Assembly: GCA_965249765.1 (NCBI GenBank)
Contig: CBDFMR010000005.1
Coordinates: forward strand, 62,001 to 126,000
Source of the DNA: CBDFMR01 sp965249765
Lineage (GTDB): Bacteria > Bacteroidota > Bacteroidia > Chitinophagales > Saprospiraceae
DNA length: 64,000 nt
Direction: 5' to 3'
A model generated the notes under the pieces. That model was not told the DNA's origin and did not search any database. It was given only the letters and a program-made list of their open reading frames with translations. The position numbers were made by a program, and so were the translations under genes. Position 1 is the first letter of the stretch, and every line of letters starts with the position of its first letter. Of the stretch, positions 9,516 to 17,803 are shown in pieces.

Positions 9516-10832
9516 TTAACCTCCAAAATCATCGAAAGCCACACTCTCCTCAGGAATACCCCAGTCGTCCGCCATTCGAAGAATACACTGATTCATAATA
9601 GGAGGACCACAGAAATATAGCTCGATATCTTCTGGTGCAGAATGCTTACTAAGGTATTCGTCGATAACTACCTGGTGGACATAGCCTTTAAAACCATCGC
9701 CATCCGGATCATCCAGATCCTTTTTGAGCACCCAGTTGTCCTCAGGAAGTGGATTATCAAGCGCTACGGCAAACCTGAAATTAGGGAATGCCTTCTCGAT
9801 TTCACGAAATTCCTCGACATAAAACAGCTCTTGTCGAGTCCGACCTCCATAGAAGAAAGTAACCTTCCTTCCTGTCTTAAGGGTATGGAATAGGTGATAG
9901 AGATGAGATCTCATAGGTGCCATACCAGCACCTCCACCTACGTATAGCATCTCAGTATCTGTATCTTTCATAAAGAACTCTCCATAAGGACCTGAGATGG
10001 TTACTTTATCGCCGGGCTTGGCATTAAATACATATGATGAGCAAATGCCAGGATTGACTCCCATCCATCCATTGTTTTTTTTGTCCCATGGTGGTGTCGC
10101 AATCCTTATGGTCAGCGATACGATGTTGCCTTCTGCAGGGTGATTGGACATGGAATATGCTCGGAAGATCTCCTCATCATTGACCATCTTCAAGCCCCAC
10201 ATATTGAATTTATCCCAATCCTTCTGAAACTTATCAGGAGTTTCATGATACTTGGGGTGAGCGGTTATATCGAAGTCTTTGTAATTAACCGTTGTCGGTG
10301 GTACATCAACCTGAATGTATCCTCCCGCTTCAAAATCCAGATGCTCACCTTCGGGAAGCTTGACAATAAATTCCTTGATAAATGTCGCCACGTTATAGTT
10401 GGAGACAACTTCACACTCCCATTTCTTGATGCCGAATATTTCCTCTGGTATCCTGATTTCCATATCATTTCTCACCTTGACCTGACAAGCAAGCCTCATT
10501 CCTTCTGCAGCTTCTTTCCGTGTAAGGTGATTCATTTCTGTCGCAAGTACATCACCTCCACCAGCATCTACATGGCACTCACACATGGCGCAAGTACCAC
10601 CACCTCCACATGCTGAGGGGAGGAAAATACTTTTGTCTCCAAGTACATTGAGTAAAGTAGCTCCAGGCTGTACAACAAGAGGATTGTCTGCATCTCCGTT
10701 GACAATCAGCTTGACATCGCCCTGTGGCACCAACTTCTTTCTTGCAAAAATGAGCATAAATGATAGTGTCAGTATGACACCGCTGAAAACCAAAACTGCC
10801 CATAAAACCGGCAACCAAGCTAATAATATCAT
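9516..10832 (-). CDS. nqrF: Na+-translocating NADH:quinone reductase subunit F
   Basis: The entry subunit of Na+-NQR: it oxidises NADH and passes electrons through FAD to a 2Fe-2S centre. One membrane helix (about residues 1-30) is followed by a ferredoxin-type domain with cysteines at 75, 81, 84 and 116 (SACGGGGTCAMC). The FAD site is RAYSMSNHP and the NADH site is YVGGGAGMAPMRSHL; the chain ends in FDDFGG as in other NqrF. At 438 residues it is slightly longer than the usual 410. It is the last gene of nqrABCDEF. Confidence 0.97.
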   Translation of the reverse strand: MILLAWLPVLWAVLVFSGVILTLSFMLIFARKKLVPQGDVKLIVNGDADNPLVVQPGATLLNVLGDKSIFLPSACGGGGTCAMCECHVDAGGGDVLATEMNHLTRKEAAEGMRLACQVKVRNDMEIRIPEEIFGIKKWECEVVSNYNVATFIKEFIVKLPEGEHLDFEAGGYIQVDVPPTTVNYKDFDITAHPKYHETPDKFQKDWDKFNMWGLKMVNDEEIFRAYSMSNHPAEGNIVSLTIRIATPPWDKKNNGWMGVNPGICSSYVFNAKPGDKVTISGPYGEFFMKDTDTEMLYVGGGAGMAPMRSHLYHLFHTLKTGRKVTFFYGGRTRQELFYVEEFREIEKAFPNFRFAVALDNPLPEDNWVLKKDLDDPDGDGFKGYVHQVVIDEYLSKHSAPEDIELYFCGPPIMNQCILRMADDWGIPEESVAFDDFGG

Positions 10833-10847
10833 GTTTTTCTTTTCAGA

Positions 10848-11453
10848 TTATTTAAATGCTCCAGGATCTATTCCCATCAAACTCATAAATGCCATGCCCA
10901 TCAGTCCCGTCAATAAAAATGCCATGCCCAATCCTCTCAATGCAGGAGGAACATTAGAATACCTAATTTTTTCTCTGATCGCTGCTATCGCAATAATTGC
11001 TAAGAACCATCCGAATCCTCCACCTAAGCCAAATGCAACACTTTCTGAGAAATTATATTCCTTTGATACCATGAAAAGCGATCCTCCGAGGATGGCACAA
11101 TTCACCGTAATTAAGGGTAGAAAAATACCCAGTGAGTTATATAATGAAGGTGATATCTTTTCTACTACCATCTCAACCAACTGTACCATAGAAGCTATCA
11201 CCGCTATAAACAGAATCAAACGTAGAAATGTCAAATCGAGCCCAAAGATACCTGTGTCACTCAGCAGATGCGTGTTGATCAGCCAATTAATAGGCATCGT
11301 GATCCCAAGAACGAATATCACTGCCAATCCAAGTCCAACCGCTGTTTTCAATGTCTTAGAAACAGCCAGGTAAGAGCACATACCGAGAAAGTATGCCAAG
11401 GCAAGATTTTCAATAAAGGCGGATTTTATAAATATGTCAACTAATTCTCCCAT
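10848..11453 (-). CDS. nqrE: Na+-translocating NADH:quinone reductase subunit E
   Basis: A 201-residue integral membrane subunit with six predicted helices, pseudo-symmetric with NqrD. The two cysteines that together with those of NqrD hold the intramembrane 2Fe-2S cluster are present: Cys26 (FLGMCSYLA) and Cys119 (LITVNCAIL). Length and start agree with the family. It is separated by 15 bases from nqrF and 9 bases from nqrD. Confidence 0.97.
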   Translation of the reverse strand: MGELVDIFIKSAFIENLALAYFLGMCSYLAVSKTLKTAVGLGLAVIFVLGITMPINWLINTHLLSDTGIFGLDLTFLRLILFIAVIASMVQLVEMVVEKISPSLYNSLGIFLPLITVNCAILGGSLFMVSKEYNFSESVAFGLGGGFGWFLAIIAIAAIREKIRYSNVPPALRGLGMAFLLTGLMGMAFMSLMGIDPGAFK

Positions 11454-11462
11454 GATGCACTT

Positions 11463-12161
11463 TTATGAAATGTCTACCAATTTTGGGTTTCTTGATCTCT
11501 GCCACCAGATCAATAGACCAATTACAATCATAGCTGACGGGAATAGAACCATCAGGTTATTGTGTTGATATCCAGATGTCAACCAAAAGTTCTTTGTATT
11601 GAGCATGAACTCCTGACCAGGACCGAATATCTTGAAGCCAAACAGGCTACCTTTCCCGAGTAATTCTCTAAAGAATGCAACGACTAGTAAGATAATGCCA
11701 TATCCAATTCCATTTCCAATACCGTCAAACATCGAGTCCCATACATTATTACCAGAAGCAAAAGCTTCCAATCGTCCCATGATTATACAATTGGTAATTA
11801 TGAGGCCGACAAATACTGAAAGCTGCTTATAAACATTATAGTCTACTGCCTTCAGTGTAAGCTCGACGATCGTCACCAGGGCCGCAATAACCACCAGCTG
11901 GACAATCATCCTCACCTGCTTCGGAATGGCATTTCGCATTGCAGAGATAATAACATTGGAAAATAAACAAACGAATACCACGGCAATAGCCATGACCAAC
12001 GCATTTTTCATACCTGTAGTCACGGCAAGGGCAGAGCATATGCCCAGCACCTGCACCGTAATCGGATTGTTGTCATCAAGAGGATCGGTGAGCAGTTGAC
12101 GCTGCTTCTTGCCGAAACTCAAAGAGGACTGTTTTTCTTTTATTAAGGTAGCTTCAGCCAT
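11463..12161 (-). CDS. nqrD: Na+-translocating NADH:quinone reductase subunit D
   Basis: A 232-residue membrane subunit, partner of NqrE. Cluster cysteines are seen at Cys42 (VLGICSALAV) and Cys125 (LIITNCIIM). About six membrane helices follow a hydrophilic N terminus of 30 residues that carries the typical LTDPLDDNNPITVQVLG. Only four bases separate it from nqrC, consistent with one transcript. Confidence 0.97.
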   Translation of the reverse strand: MAEATLIKEKQSSLSFGKKQRQLLTDPLDDNNPITVQVLGICSALAVTTGMKNALVMAIAVVFVCLFSNVIISAMRNAIPKQVRMIVQLVVIAALVTIVELTLKAVDYNVYKQLSVFVGLIITNCIIMGRLEAFASGNNVWDSMFDGIGNGIGYGIILLVVAFFRELLGKGSLFGFKIFGPGQEFMLNTKNFWLTSGYQHNNLMVLFPSAMIVIGLLIWWQRSRNPKLVDIS

Positions 12162-12165
12162 AATG

Positions 12166-12921
12166 TTACCCGTTGCGCTTTATTTTTTCAAAATACTGAC
12201 GATAATACTGGATTCCTCTTTCAATCATTTCATTGACCCCATTGGCAGTAATGGTCGCTCCACTGATCCCGTCAACCTCATGGACAGGATTCTTGGCTCC
12301 TCCCTTTCTTGCTTGGACAGACATGAAGTTGCCTTTATCGTCGTAGAGTTTCTTCCCAGTATATTGTGAATAGAATCCTGCATTGTCCTTTATTTCTGCT
12401 CCCAGACCCGGTGTTTCAGCCTTGTGATCAAAGGCGACCCCTGCGATGGTGTTGAGATCCTCTTCTAAAGCGATACATCCCCAAATCTCATCCCACAGTC
12501 CTTTCCCTCTCACTGAGACGATATAGAATTTCTTTCCATCGTCCCCTGTATACTCAAATAGGGGTAACATCTGATCTCCAGCCGCCTTCTTTCTCTCCTT
12601 TCCCATATCAATGTTCTCAGCTTTACCGGATTTGTATTCACCTGTCGCTACAATTTCTTGCTCAGTAAATGTGCTTCCACTCTGATCAATTACAAACTGC
12701 TCGATTTTTTGATCAAAGATACCTTGTACCTCATCATCTGACAATGATGTCAGGTCGGTACCTAAGTGATCTGATATTGCACTTAGTATTCCTCTCTTAG
12801 CATATAATGCCTCATTGGCATCGTGCGTGGGCTTGAGTACTGTGTACATCAGTGATAAGCACAGGGCAACTATGCTAGTTAAAATGAGAACAAATCTTAT
12901 TATGTATCCTGTACTATGCAC
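12166..12921 (-). CDS. nqrC: Na+-translocating NADH:quinone reductase subunit C
   Basis: A 251-residue subunit with one N-terminal membrane helix and a periplasmic FMN-binding domain. The covalent FMN site is the Thr in SGAT (Thr223 in GISGATITANG). The start is a GTG at 12921 that overlaps the end of nqrB by eight bases, so coupling is likely. Other family features are LWDEIWGCIALEEDLNTI and the ETPGLGAEI motif. Confidence 0.96.
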   Translation of the reverse strand: MHSTGYIIRFVLILTSIVALCLSLMYTVLKPTHDANEALYAKRGILSAISDHLGTDLTSLSDDEVQGIFDQKIEQFVIDQSGSTFTEQEIVATGEYKSGKAENIDMGKERKKAAGDQMLPLFEYTGDDGKKFYIVSVRGKGLWDEIWGCIALEEDLNTIAGVAFDHKAETPGLGAEIKDNAGFYSQYTGKKLYDDKGNFMSVQARKGGAKNPVHEVDGISGATITANGVNEMIERGIQYYRQYFEKIKRNG

Positions 12922-14164
12922 GGCCTAGTCTTTTTTTCATATTGGCAGCCAACACATAGTGGTCTATGAGTGGCGCGAATGTGTTAAGAAATAATATCGC
13001 TAGCATCCATCCCTCAGGATAAGCCGGATTAAGAACTCTCACGAGCATACCTATCATTCCGATGAGAAATCCATATATCCATTTCCCAGCATTGGTGGAA
13101 GCTGAAGTTACAGGATCCGTCGCCATAAATGCCATGGCAAAAAAGAAACTACCCATATAGAATTGGTACTGCCATGGAACTTGCATAAACGGTGTAGCAC
13201 CCCAAACATTGAGCAAGAGTGCCATGATGACTGCTCCTATCAACATACTCAGCATAATCCGCCATGAAGCGATACCTCTGATGATCAGGAATAAGGCTCC
13301 GATAATGATCAATGGTTTGCATGTCTCCCCTATCGAACCGGGAATCGTACCCCACCACAATTGTGCTTCTGAATAAGTTGCTGTCACTGCTTCCCAACCC
13401 CCATTATATGCTAAACTTAATGGAGTAGCCCCAGTGTATCCATCTACTATGGCTGATCCAGATCTAAATGTATCTATGTCGAAAAACTCAAAAATGCTAT
13501 TAAAGAAAGAAATATGCCACCAGCTATAATCAGCCAGTGCACCGGGTGCGACCGACTCAAATCCTGCCACCCATACGCCATCACCTGAGATGGTTGTTGG
13601 ATAGGCAAAAAATACAAAGACACGTGCCAGCAATGCTATGTTCCAAATGTTCATTCCCGTCCCTCCAAAAGCTTCTTTGCCTATAATTACAGCAAAGATG
13701 ATAGACACAGTCAATATCCAAAGCGGAATATCAGGAGGCATGATAAGTGGTATCAGTGCGCCTGATACTAAAAATCCTTCTTCTACAGCGTGTCCTTTCT
13801 TAGCAGCAAAGAAAAACTCTACACCTAGTCCAACTACATTCGACACAATGAAAATCGGCAGCATCTTAATGAGACCATGTGCCATCTTCAGATGAAAGGC
13901 CTCGAGGAATCCGAGATGCTCACCTAGAGCTACAAAATGTTGGTGTCCAATATTGTACGTTCCGAATATAAAACAGAGCTGTAAAGCTATGACAACCTGA
14001 AACATGAGTCGCTTCAAATCCATACCGTCTCTTACATGTACACCACCTTTGGTAGTAGTATCAGGAGCATAGGCGAACGTAAAAAACGCTTCATACGCTG
14101 TATGAAGAAATGGACTTTTCTCCTTGTCCGGCTCTATTCTCTTTATAAAGTCAAGTAATCCCAT
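12914..14164 (-). CDS. nqrB: Na+-translocating NADH:quinone reductase subunit B
   Basis: A 416-residue multi-helix subunit that carries one covalent FMN, the riboflavin site and the likely sodium path. The flavin attachment motif is TGAT in DGYTGATPL, giving Thr247. The N-terminal cytoplasmic segment with FAYAPDTTTKGGVHVRDG and several helices (for example FIVSNVVGLGVEFFFA) match the family. It starts 10 bases after nqrA. Confidence 0.97.
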   Translation of the reverse strand: MGLLDFIKRIEPDKEKSPFLHTAYEAFFTFAYAPDTTTKGGVHVRDGMDLKRLMFQVVIALQLCFIFGTYNIGHQHFVALGEHLGFLEAFHLKMAHGLIKMLPIFIVSNVVGLGVEFFFAAKKGHAVEEGFLVSGALIPLIMPPDIPLWILTVSIIFAVIIGKEAFGGTGMNIWNIALLARVFVFFAYPTTISGDGVWVAGFESVAPGALADYSWWHISFFNSIFEFFDIDTFRSGSAIVDGYTGATPLSLAYNGGWEAVTATYSEAQLWWGTIPGSIGETCKPLIIIGALFLIIRGIASWRIMLSMLIGAVIMALLLNVWGATPFMQVPWQYQFYMGSFFFAMAFMATDPVTSASTNAGKWIYGFLIGMIGMLVRVLNPAYPEGWMLAILFLNTFAPLIDHYVLAANMKKRLGRA

Positions 14165-14174
14165 TTGTCGATCT

Positions 14175-15800
14175 TTAAGATTGTTCGCGCATCATGTCTA
14201 GTCCATCTCGTAATATACTCTGTAGAGGCTGCTTACTTGTACAGGCAAATTCGCAAAGCGCGATGTCTTCTTCTGACAGTTCATTAATTCCAAGGCCTTC
14301 CATTCTTTCGAAGTCTCCGGCAAGAATGGCCTTCATCAAGTGCTGTGGATATATATTCATCGGGAGGACAGACTCGTATTCTCCTGTGACAACAAATGCC
14401 CTTTCTTCTCCATGAGTATTGGTATCAGCATTGAACTCAAATTCCTTCATGAGGAAACCCGGGAATGTCTTCGATACACTAGGTCTGGGTTTGACTGGCA
14501 ATAACCATCCAAACATCTCATGTCTATTTCCTTCCTCGATTACAGAAATCTGGTCATCCTTAAAATTGAGGAAACTGTCTTGTGATGATTGTTTTCCCGA
14601 TAGCACATCACCACTAATAATCCTTGAATTATCAGCAACATTGTGCTCACTCAAAAGATCACCAATACTAGCGCCTTGAACTGAGCGATAATACCTCGGG
14701 TTACTAATGTTATTTCCTGCAACAGCTACTATTCTAGATGCGTCATAAATCCCTTGTGCAAAGAATGTCCCTATCGTGATTACATCTTGTACCCCTAGGG
14801 TCCAGACATTTTCGCCCGACCTGATAGGAGATATATGATGAATCTGTACACCTACATTTCCTGCAGGATGCTTGCCTTGAAAATAGTGCCTCTCAACACC
14901 TGTCGTCTCCATAAAAACTGGAGAATTGTCAAGCGTAGCCTTGACACCTAAATAGATGGTACCTGTTGTAAGTTTATTGAGGACATCAATTCCTTTCTGG
15001 AATTCCTCATCTCTTCCGTCTACTACCAAACTGGAATCTGGAGCAAGGGGAGCACTGTCAAATGTGCTAATGAATATATCTCTCGGTGTATCCTGAACGT
15101 CAGGAACGATGTCATAGGGTCGTTGAGTGATCAATGGCCAGAGGCCATTATCAACCATGATCTTTACAATATCGTCCCGATCCATTGAGGCTATCTCCTC
15201 AACCTTATGTTCTCTATATCGAATCTCTTTATCAGCAAGGATAACCACATCTGTGATGGCACGCTTGGCACCACGTCTAATCTCTACTACCTCTCCACTG
15301 ACAGGCGCCACATACTTAATATCAGGTCGCTGCTTGTCAAAAAGCACGGCATCACCTGCTTTTACTTCATCACCTTCAGCTACCGTTAGTTTTGGTATCG
15401 GAGACATGCCCAAAAAATTCTGAGGTCGAATAGCCACACGACTGACACTTTTATCAACGATGTCTCCTGTGGCTCTACCAGATAGTTTTATATCGTGACC
15501 TTTGGAAAGGCGATGATAATTGGACTCATCGACTCCGGCAGGAGGTCTGCGCCCAAATATTCCTCCAATCCTGGGGAACGTCTTGAATGGCTTCTGAGCC
15601 ATGTCCATTCCCTGCTTATCCGCTTCTATGTTCAATAAATTTTCCAACAGAAACAATACAACCAAAGCAAATATGATGATACCTGCTGCTATAACAGCCC
15701 AAAACCAAAGATTGCCTCTGATACCCGATTGTGCAGAAAGAAAATTGACAAATAATAAGAAAGCGAGAATATTGAAAATTCTAAGTCTTCCTGTTCTCAA
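14175..15800 (-). CDS. nqrA: Na+-translocating NADH:quinone reductase subunit A with N-terminal signal/membrane extension
   Basis: First gene of the operon. Residues from about 95 onward match NqrA: HRLSKGHDIKLSGRATGDI, then the barrel-like region with GDEVKAGDAVLFDKQ and KYVAPVSGEVVEIRRGAKR, then HISPIRSGENVWTLGVQDV. The preceding 94 residues are unusual: a signal-like stretch (about 9-24, ending LSAQ), then a strong membrane helix (about 32-54, WFWAVIAAGIIIFALVVLFL) and a basic linker. Characterised NqrA lacks a helix and sits on the cytoplasmic face. The frame opens with TTG at 15800, 37 bases after a -7 box; an ATG at residue 65 or 67 would give a soluble form of about 475 residues. The extension stays open and has clear topology, so I believe it is translated. 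Confidence 0.93.
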   Translation of the reverse strand: MRTGRLRIFNILAFLLFVNFLSAQSGIRGNLWFWAVIAAGIIIFALVVLFLLENLLNIEADKQGMDMAQKPFKTFPRIGGIFGRRPPAGVDESNYHRLSKGHDIKLSGRATGDIVDKSVSRVAIRPQNFLGMSPIPKLTVAEGDEVKAGDAVLFDKQRPDIKYVAPVSGEVVEIRRGAKRAITDVVILADKEIRYREHKVEEIASMDRDDIVKIMVDNGLWPLITQRPYDIVPDVQDTPRDIFISTFDSAPLAPDSSLVVDGRDEEFQKGIDVLNKLTTGTIYLGVKATLDNSPVFMETTGVERHYFQGKHPAGNVGVQIHHISPIRSGENVWTLGVQDVITIGTFFAQGIYDASRIVAVAGNNISNPRYYRSVQGASIGDLLSEHNVADNSRIISGDVLSGKQSSQDSFLNFKDDQISVIEEGNRHEMFGWLLPVKPRPSVSKTFPGFLMKEFEFNADTNTHGEERAFVVTGEYESVLPMNIYPQHLMKAILAGDFERMEGLGINELSEEDIALCEFACTSKQPLQSILRDGLDMMREQS

Positions 15801-15837
15801 GGTAAGTTGATTTTTTAATTGATCTTCAAAGAATGCG

Positions 15838-15845
15838 CAAAGATA
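15838..15845 (-). promoter_or_regulatory. -7 promoter box for the nqr operon
   Basis: TATCTTTG on the minus strand, matching TAnnTTTG, ends 37 bases before the TTG start of nqrA. This supports transcription that includes the N-terminal extension. A TTG -33 element is not evident. Confidence 0.5.
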
Positions 15846-16013
15846 TAAAGGTTTTACATTAGGGAAACTTGAATATGAGGCAATAAACGGCTGATTATTA
15901 TTTAGAAGTAGTCTAAATAAATTGCACCATCAGCTTCGTAATCGGTCCTTTAATTGTAGCGTGGCAAAACCGACCAGTATTACCTTTTGAACCATCAAGG
16001 TCGTATTCAAAAC

Positions 16014-16628
16014 TCATTGAGTCAAAACACCATTTACATTCATCAACTTCTTCCAATTAATATACCCCCAAACTCCCATCACCGCATATATCACCATCAT
16101 AATGACAAATAAAATAGCTCCTTGTGACCCATAAATGTAGATGTAAAGAATATCGCAGATTACCAGATAAATCCAATTATCAATGATGCGTCTTACCAGC
16201 ATCACTGTTGCAATAATCGAAAAACCCGTAGTAATAGAATCCAGAATCGGTCTTACCGTATCTAAGTATATGCTTCCAAGATAACCAATGATGACGGTAA
16301 CAATAATACCCGCAACGATGGCTATCGTATGTTGTATCCATGTAAACCGGGTAATGGGCAACTCTCTCTTCTCTCTACCGCCATGTAACCACGAGTATAT
16401 TCCAATACCACTCATGAGCACATAGAAAATCTGAAGCCCTGCATCAAACTTGAGATTCAATACATAAAAGGACTCATAAGCCCAGAATCCACTCGCTATG
16501 ATGCCGAAAATGAAGCATATAGGCTTGTTCTTTACTGCGAAGTATATGTAGATCAGACTAGCAACAAAAGCTATCCATTGATATGGGCTGAGGTCATACA
16601 ATTGTTCGATCCGATTTATATATTCCAA
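16014..16628 (-). CDS. pnuC: PnuC family nicotinamide riboside transporter
   Basis: A 204-residue membrane protein with about seven helices that takes up nicotinamide riboside for NAD synthesis. Family features are the aromatic segments YQWIAFVASLIYIYFAVKN, ASGFWAYESFYVL and YSWLHGG, and the C-terminal VICDILYIYIYGSQGAILF. Substrate is inferred from the family; some members carry thiamine or riboflavin instead. It sits next to the nqr operon but has its own transcript space of about 210 bases on each side. I saw no riboswitch that I could support upstream. Confidence 0.86.
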   Translation of the reverse strand: MEYINRIEQLYDLSPYQWIAFVASLIYIYFAVKNKPICFIFGIIASGFWAYESFYVLNLKFDAGLQIFYVLMSGIGIYSWLHGGREKRELPITRFTWIQHTIAIVAGIIVTVIIGYLGSIYLDTVRPILDSITTGFSIIATVMLVRRIIDNWIYLVICDILYIYIYGSQGAILFVIMMVIYAVMGVWGYINWKKLMNVNGVLTQ

Positions 16629-16646
16629 TCATCATTTACCTTTCTT

Positions 16647-17458
16647 ACCACATAGATACAAGAATTGCATTACCATTCAACAATCCTATAATTGTGTCCC
16701 ATCTACCTTCGCAGTATAAGTTTTATATTTCTTCTCTTTTTACCACATAGGCACATAGTTAACATAGATTTCTTAAAGGTCTTATGTCCTTTGTGTTGAT
16801 GTAATTAAGTTAGTCATCTAAGTCCGCAAAGATTTCATTTACGATCGTTTTTGACCATTTTTAAAAATATTGGTGCAGTTGAAATTGATCAGTATACCTT
16901 TTGGCTTTTCCAACATTTTCATATAAGTAATTAATACAGCCTCGTGAATTGGGAGCAAGGTCTCTATTGCCTTTAATTCAACAACGATCGCATCCTCAAC
17001 AAGAACGTCATATCGTAAATCGGCTTCTAAAGAAACGCCCTTGTACTCCAATGGAATCTTCTTTTGAGCACTTGTCTTGAATCCTTTCATGGATAATTCC
17101 CGTAAGAAGCATTTTTCATATACACTTTCAAGAAGTCCAGGTCCAATTGTTTTGTGCACTTCAATAGCACAACCCAAGATTTGATAAGTAAGGTCATTCA
17201 AGTTTGATTTTGTCCAATTCATTTACACAAGATTATAATTTGAATTTAATTGGAATAGTATTCACCTATATTTTATCACATGTATACATAGTAACATAGA
17301 CGACCTATGATAACCCTATGTGTCCTATGTGGTTCATTTTAATAAACGGATTCAAGAATTCCATCACCATTCAATCATCCTATATATGGTGTCGTTGCGC
17401 TGCACCTAGGATTCCTTGATGATCTAATGTGCCTTACGTGCCTATGTGGTTCATTTTA
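16647..17458. repeat. Inverted and direct repeats bracketing the GxxExxY gene
   Basis: ACCACATAGG at 16742-16751, followed by CACATAG, faces its inverted copy CCTATGTGGT at 17324-17333, preceded by CTATGTGT; another CCTATGTGGT lies at 17441-17450, and a nine-base ACCACATAG at 16647-16655. In addition a 32-base direct repeat beginning CAAGAATT and ending ATCCTATA occurs at 16659-16690 and 17353-17384 (28 of 32 bases equal). Together they frame the GxxExxY gene as a unit of roughly 600-800 bases. Confidence 0.75.
16839..17222 (-). CDS. GxxExxY protein (PD-(D/E)XK-like nuclease fold)
   Basis: A 127-residue protein of the GxxExxY family, assigned by databases to the PD-(D/E)XK nuclease superfamily. 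The name-giving motif is Gly29-x-x-Glu32-x-x-Tyr35 (GLLESVY). A later acidic strand LRYDVLVED followed by VVELKAIE supplies the Asp and E-x-K expected in a PD-(D/E)XK active site (about residues 72-84). The start MNWTKSNLNDLTYQILGCAIEVH is typical. The gene stands alone between repeats and shares no operon with pnuC or the OmpA gene. Nuclease activity is not established for this family as far as I know. Confidence 0.9.
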   Translation of the reverse strand: MNWTKSNLNDLTYQILGCAIEVHKTIGPGLLESVYEKCFLRELSMKGFKTSAQKKIPLEYKGVSLEADLRYDVLVEDAIVVELKAIETLLPIHEAVLITYMKMLEKPKGILINFNCTNIFKNGQKRS

Positions 17459-17470
17459 TTTCCGCTTGCA

Positions 17471-17803
17471 CTACTCAACAACATTTCCTTTAAACTTGGC
17501 CTCAACTACTATGGGATCGGTGTTGGCGATGATGTCAATCGTCTTAGTTAGTGGCCCCAGATCCATGTCCTTGCTGTCGAAGATTACCTCGATCTCTCCC
17601 CTCTCTCCTGGTGGTATCTTCTCTATGGGCCAGATAAGCTCAGTGCACTTACAAGCTGTAGCAAGCTCGATGATGAGGTCAGCATTGCCTTCATTGACAA
17701 AGCTAAAGATGAGGCTATACTTATCGCCTCGGTTGATGCTTCCTAAGTCTATTACTGGTTCGTCAAAGCGAATGGTCGGATAAGCAGAGCTCGAAGATTT
17801 ATC
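17471..17803 (-). pseudogene. DUF1573 domain separated from the OmpA gene by a frameshift
   Basis: The minus strand from 17803 to the stop at 17471-17473 encodes a DUF1573 domain: TIRFDEPVIDLGSINRGDKY, then FVNEGNADLIIELATACKC, then WPIEKIPPGERGEIEV and DIIANTDPIVVEAKFKGNVVE. No start codon is evident in this frame. The OmpA gene just upstream ends at 17803 after a run of ten A (17807-17816 on the plus strand as T). A shift of one base in that run joins the two frames without a stop, giving a C-terminal DUF1573 domain. Either slippage makes a fusion, the run is miscounted in the assembly, or the domain has been cut off by mutation. Confidence 0.8.

Noticed and set aside
10585..11373. Long 262-codon open frame on the plus strand across nqrF and nqrE
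   Set aside because: It is antisense to two well-identified nqr genes, has no family features and arises from their codon pattern.
16629..16838. NAD-type or other riboswitch upstream of pnuC
   Set aside because: I could not find a supported aptamer core; the space is better explained by the repeats around the GxxExxY gene.
17427..17783. 118-codon plus-strand frame
   Set aside because: The opposite strand encodes a clear DUF1573 domain, so this frame is its shadow.
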